16,279 bases of DNA from Thermoplasmata archaeon (lineage in GTDB: Archaea; Thermoplasmatota; Thermoplasmata; Lutacidiplasmatales; UBA184), in assembly GCA_021828085.1 (NCBI GenBank), contig JAKATE010000032.1, forward strand, positions 1 through 16,279. The letters run 5' to 3'. The notes beneath the pieces are model-generated. The model was given only the letters and a program-made list of their open reading frames with translations. It searched no databases and was not told the origin of the DNA. This document shows positions 14,808 through 16,279 of this stretch, one piece after another. A program made the translations under genes and the position numbers. Position 1 is the stretch's first letter, and each line of letters begins with the position of its first letter.

Positions 14808-14841
14808 AAAAGGTTGGGGTCGGGAGGGCTGCCGGAGCCCT
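14808..14841 (-). terminator. Hairpin plus pyrimidine tract after the Cys-rich A-type carrier gene
   Basis: Directly after the stop, AGGGCT (14841-14836) pairs with AGCCCT (14830-14825) around a CCGGC loop. It is followed on the minus strand by a pyrimidine tract that includes TTTT (14811-14808). Archaeal terminators are mainly U-rich tracts, with hairpins optional, so this is a reasonable but unproven end of transcript. Confidence 0.45.
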
Positions 14842-15291
14842 TCAGCAGGACCCGCAGCCGCAGGAGCCGCCGTTCGACGAGCTCGACCCGCAGGAGCCGC
14901 AACCGCCGCCGCTCCCGCCCTCCGACATGGGGAGGTTGGGGTTGGTGACCTTGAAGCCGCTCTCTCCGGACTCCTGGACGAAGTCGACCTGGGCCCCGTT
15001 GCAGTACTCGGCGCTGTACGGGTCCACGACAAAGGAGACGCCGTCGTACTTCACGACCTCGTCGCCGTTCTTGGGCTTGTCGAAGGCCATCCCGAAGGTC
15101 GGGCCCGCGCTCCCTCCACAGCACCCTCCGCCGCCGCCGAGCTGAACGAAGACGCGTACGGCCATGCCGGGCTTCTGCGTCTTCACCAGCGAGCGGACCT
15201 GCTCGAGCGCCTGCGGACTGACCTGCATCTGGAAAGCGGGCTCCTTGACGGGGTTCTCCGCCGCGACCGAAGTTTCGATCCGAGAGACCAT
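14842..15291 (-). CDS. A-type Fe-S carrier (IscA/HesB-like) with Cys-rich C-terminal tail
   Basis: The 149-residue product (ATG 15291) has a HesB/IscA fold: 'FQMQVSPQALEQVRSLV' starts the domain, then 'VRVFVQLGGGGGCCGG' (C57, C58) and 'GPTFGMAFDKP', 'FVVDPYSAEYCNGAQVDFV' (C97). The normal single Cys in 'GGCSG' is replaced by a CC inside a Gly-rich insertion. The usual C-terminal CxC-G-x-S-F is replaced by a Gly/Ser linker and five Cys: C131-GS-C134, C144-G-C146-GS-C149, the last being the final residue. It probably binds or passes Fe-S clusters or iron. An AGGTGA Shine-Dalgarno lies 5 nt before ATG 15291; an in-frame GTG at 15300 overlaps it and is less likely. It has its own promoter. Confidence 0.85.
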   Translation of the reverse strand: MVSRIETSVAAENPVKEPAFQMQVSPQALEQVRSLVKTQKPGMAVRVFVQLGGGGGCCGGSAGPTFGMAFDKPKNGDEVVKYDGVSFVVDPYSAEYCNGAQVDFVQESGESGFKVTNPNLPMSEGGSGGGCGSCGSSSSNGGSCGCGSC

Positions 15292-15324
15292 GGCCTTCAC
15301 CTGGGGAAGAAATGACCCACCGTC

Positions 15325-15334
15325 GGTATTTAAG
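15325..15334 (-). promoter_or_regulatory. Archaeal A-box (TATA) of the Cys-rich A-type carrier gene
   Basis: CTTAAATACC on the minus strand is a good archaeal TATA-box match in a very GC-rich background. Its centre is 38 nt from ATG 15291, so transcription would start near 15305 with a leader of about 13 nt that contains the AGGTGA ribosome site. The AAATAC core is shared with the box at 16240-16249. Confidence 0.6.
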
Positions 15335-15360
15335 CTCAGGGGAGCGCGGGAAGCGACGCC

Positions 15361-15825
15361 TTAGCCCTCGACCGCCCCGTCCCCCGCCGAGACGGGCCCC
15401 TCCACGAGGACCCGGGCGTACCAGCCGCGCCGCCCACGGGAGTGGCGCACGAACTCCTTCCCGTAGACGGCGACCTCGTCGCACGGCTCGCAGGGCCGGG
15501 AGAGCTCGATCTCGGCCTGGGGTCCGAGGCGCCATCGCTGCCCGGCCCGGAGCTCCTCGTACGGGACCCCCACCAGCGTGACGTTCTCCCCCAGGCTGCC
15601 GGGCTTCACGGGGTATCCCTCGCGAGCGTAGCCGTCGAGGACGTCCTGGGTGAGCAAGAGGACCGCGGAGTCAGGGTCGCCGCCGAGCCTCTCGGTCCGG
15701 TAGCGGTTGTGGTCGCCCTCCACCCCTTCTCGGCGGAACGCGACGGCCCCCTGGACCGGAAGCTTCGGGAGCCCCCCGGGGGAGACGCTCACCTGGATGA
15801 TCCGACCCACCCTTCCCGGGGTCAC
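15361..15825 (-). CDS. MOSC-domain protein
   Basis: The 154-residue product is a single MOSC domain (named for the molybdenum cofactor sulfurase C-terminus). Motifs in order are 'EGVEGDHNRYRTERLGG' (residues 33-49), 'AVLLLTQDVLDGY', 'GSLGENVTLVGV' (76-87) and 'AEIELSRPCEPCDEV' with the conserved Cys C112 and an extra C115. MOSC proteins handle sulfur or bind molybdenum cofactor, and small ones may reduce N-hydroxylated compounds. No N-terminal MOSC_N or NifS-like domain is present. The start is GTG 15825, 13 nt after the upstream A-type carrier stop and with AGGG upstream; GTG 15810 is an alternative. It is probably cotranscribed with that carrier, which points to sulfur/Fe-S metabolism. Confidence 0.88.
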   Translation of the reverse strand: MTPGRVGRIIQVSVSPGGLPKLPVQGAVAFRREGVEGDHNRYRTERLGGDPDSAVLLLTQDVLDGYAREGYPVKPGSLGENVTLVGVPYEELRAGQRWRLGPQAEIELSRPCEPCDEVAVYGKEFVRHSRGRRGWYARVLVEGPVSAGDGAVEG

Positions 15826-15838
15826 GAAAGGGGTCCCT

Positions 15839-16216
15839 TCAGCCGCTGAAGCTCTTGCCGCAGGAGCAGGTGCTCTTGGCGTTCGGGTTGAGGAATTTGA
15901 ACCCCGAGGCTTCCAGGGAGAGGAGGAAGTCGAGGGTGGTCCCGTTGAGCACCGGGGCGCTGGCCGGGTCCACCACCACCTTGACCCCGTCCCCGACCTC
16001 GAGGACCTGGTCGGCCTCGTTGGGGTCGTCGAAGGCCATGCCGTAGGTGAGACCGGAGCACCCCCCACCCTGGACGTAGATCCGCAGGGCGGCGGGGGCC
16101 GGCGTCTGCTGGGAGAGGAGACGGCGGATCTGCTCGCGCGCGCTGGGGGTGACGGTGAAGGCGATCGGAGGGTTCTCGGGGGGGGAATCCCCCAGGCGGA
16201 TGAGAGCGCCGGACAT
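15839..16216 (-). CDS. A-type Fe-S cluster carrier (IscA/ErpA-like)
   Basis: The 125-residue product is a canonical HesB/IscA-family protein. C53 is in 'QGGGCSGLTYGMAFD' and C117-x-C119 in 'STCSCGKSF', the expected C-x63-C-x-C spacing for [4Fe-4S]/[2Fe-2S] or iron binding. The body shows 'FTVTPSAREQIRRLL', 'VVVDPASAPVLNGTTLDF' and 'SGFKFLNPNA'. It passes clusters to target proteins, such as the Fe-S subunits of redox complexes. The N-terminal ~17 residues are an extra non-conserved extension. The start is ATG 16216, about 29 nt after an A-box, so the mRNA is nearly leaderless. It leads the MOSC gene in a short operon. Confidence 0.92.
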   Translation of the reverse strand: MSGALIRLGDSPPENPPIAFTVTPSAREQIRRLLSQQTPAPAALRIYVQGGGCSGLTYGMAFDDPNEADQVLEVGDGVKVVVDPASAPVLNGTTLDFLLSLEASGFKFLNPNAKSTCSCGKSFSG

Positions 16217-16239
16217 GACAGGAAAACGAGTCCCCCCGA

Positions 16240-16249
16240 GTATTTCAAG
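16240..16249 (-). promoter_or_regulatory. Archaeal A-box of the IscA-like/MOSC operon
   Basis: CTTGAAATAC on the minus strand is centred about 28 nt upstream of ATG 16216. With the usual ~25-nt spacing, transcription would begin within a few nt of the start codon, giving a near-leaderless mRNA; no Shine-Dalgarno is seen before this ATG. The AAATAC core recurs at 15325-15334. Confidence 0.55.
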
Positions 16250-16279
16250 GGTAAGTCACCGAGGGGGATACATCAGATC

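Noticed and set aside
14616..15032. N-terminal extension of the coiled-coil protein to 15032
   Set aside because: The extra part is Arg/Pro/Ser-rich and antisense-like over the Cys-rich carrier gene; ATG 14615 has a good ribosome site.
1..16279. tRNA, rRNA, CRISPR arrays, insertion sequences
   Set aside because: No T-loop (GGTTCRAATCC-like) sequences, no regularly spaced repeats and no transposase or terminal inverted repeats were seen on either strand.

Overview
The window looks like a GC-rich (about two thirds GC by eye), gene-dense piece of an archaeal chromosome. Evidence for Archaea: a stand-alone AlaX-type alanyl-tRNA editing protein, AT-rich boxes about 30 nt ahead of starts (AAATAC core at 15325-15334 and 16240-16249), near-leaderless starts, and GTG/TTG starts. 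I think an uncultivated euryarchaeal (possibly Thermoplasmatota-type) lineage is most likely, but the phylum is inference.

Layout. (1) 3-911: 3' end of a TPR protein, open at the window edge. (2) 928-2686, minus strand: a DUF932 phage/plasmid-like protein followed by a DUF72 (YecE-like) protein. (3) 2921-9977, plus strand: a tightly packed six-gene operon with overlapping or abutting starts, encoding a complex I / group 4 hydrogenase-like membrane complex in the order HyfC, HyfE, HyfF, HyfG, HyfI, HyfB. (4) 9984-10858, minus strand: a UspA protein coupled to an orphan small coiled-coil protein. (5) about 10904-11444: a 540-nt stretch with no credible gene but with nested long-range complementarity, a candidate structured RNA. 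(6) a metallo-beta-lactamase-fold hydrolase (minus) divergent from AlaX (plus). (7) 12910-14615, minus strand: a long coiled-coil protein followed by an HD (p)ppGpp-hydrolase-like protein. (8) 14842-16216, minus strand: two A-type Fe-S carrier proteins flanking a MOSC-domain protein.

The most notable content is the six-gene complex. It has two antiporter-like subunits, a NuoH-like and a HyfE/NuoK-like subunit, and a NuoB-like small subunit with all four cluster cysteines plus a fused one-cluster ferredoxin module. The NuoD/HycE-like large subunit has lost the [NiFe] ligands: the second Cys of the N-terminal CxxC is Phe, and both Cys of the C-terminal CxxC are Phe and Glu. It is therefore not a hydrogenase. 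It fits the energy-converting-hydrogenase-related (Ehr) type: a predicted redox-linked ion pump with intact Fe-S wiring and an unknown electron partner. No hydrogenase maturation genes and no NADH or F420 input module are visible. The Fe-S carriers downstream could help supply clusters, but nothing in the sequence links them directly.
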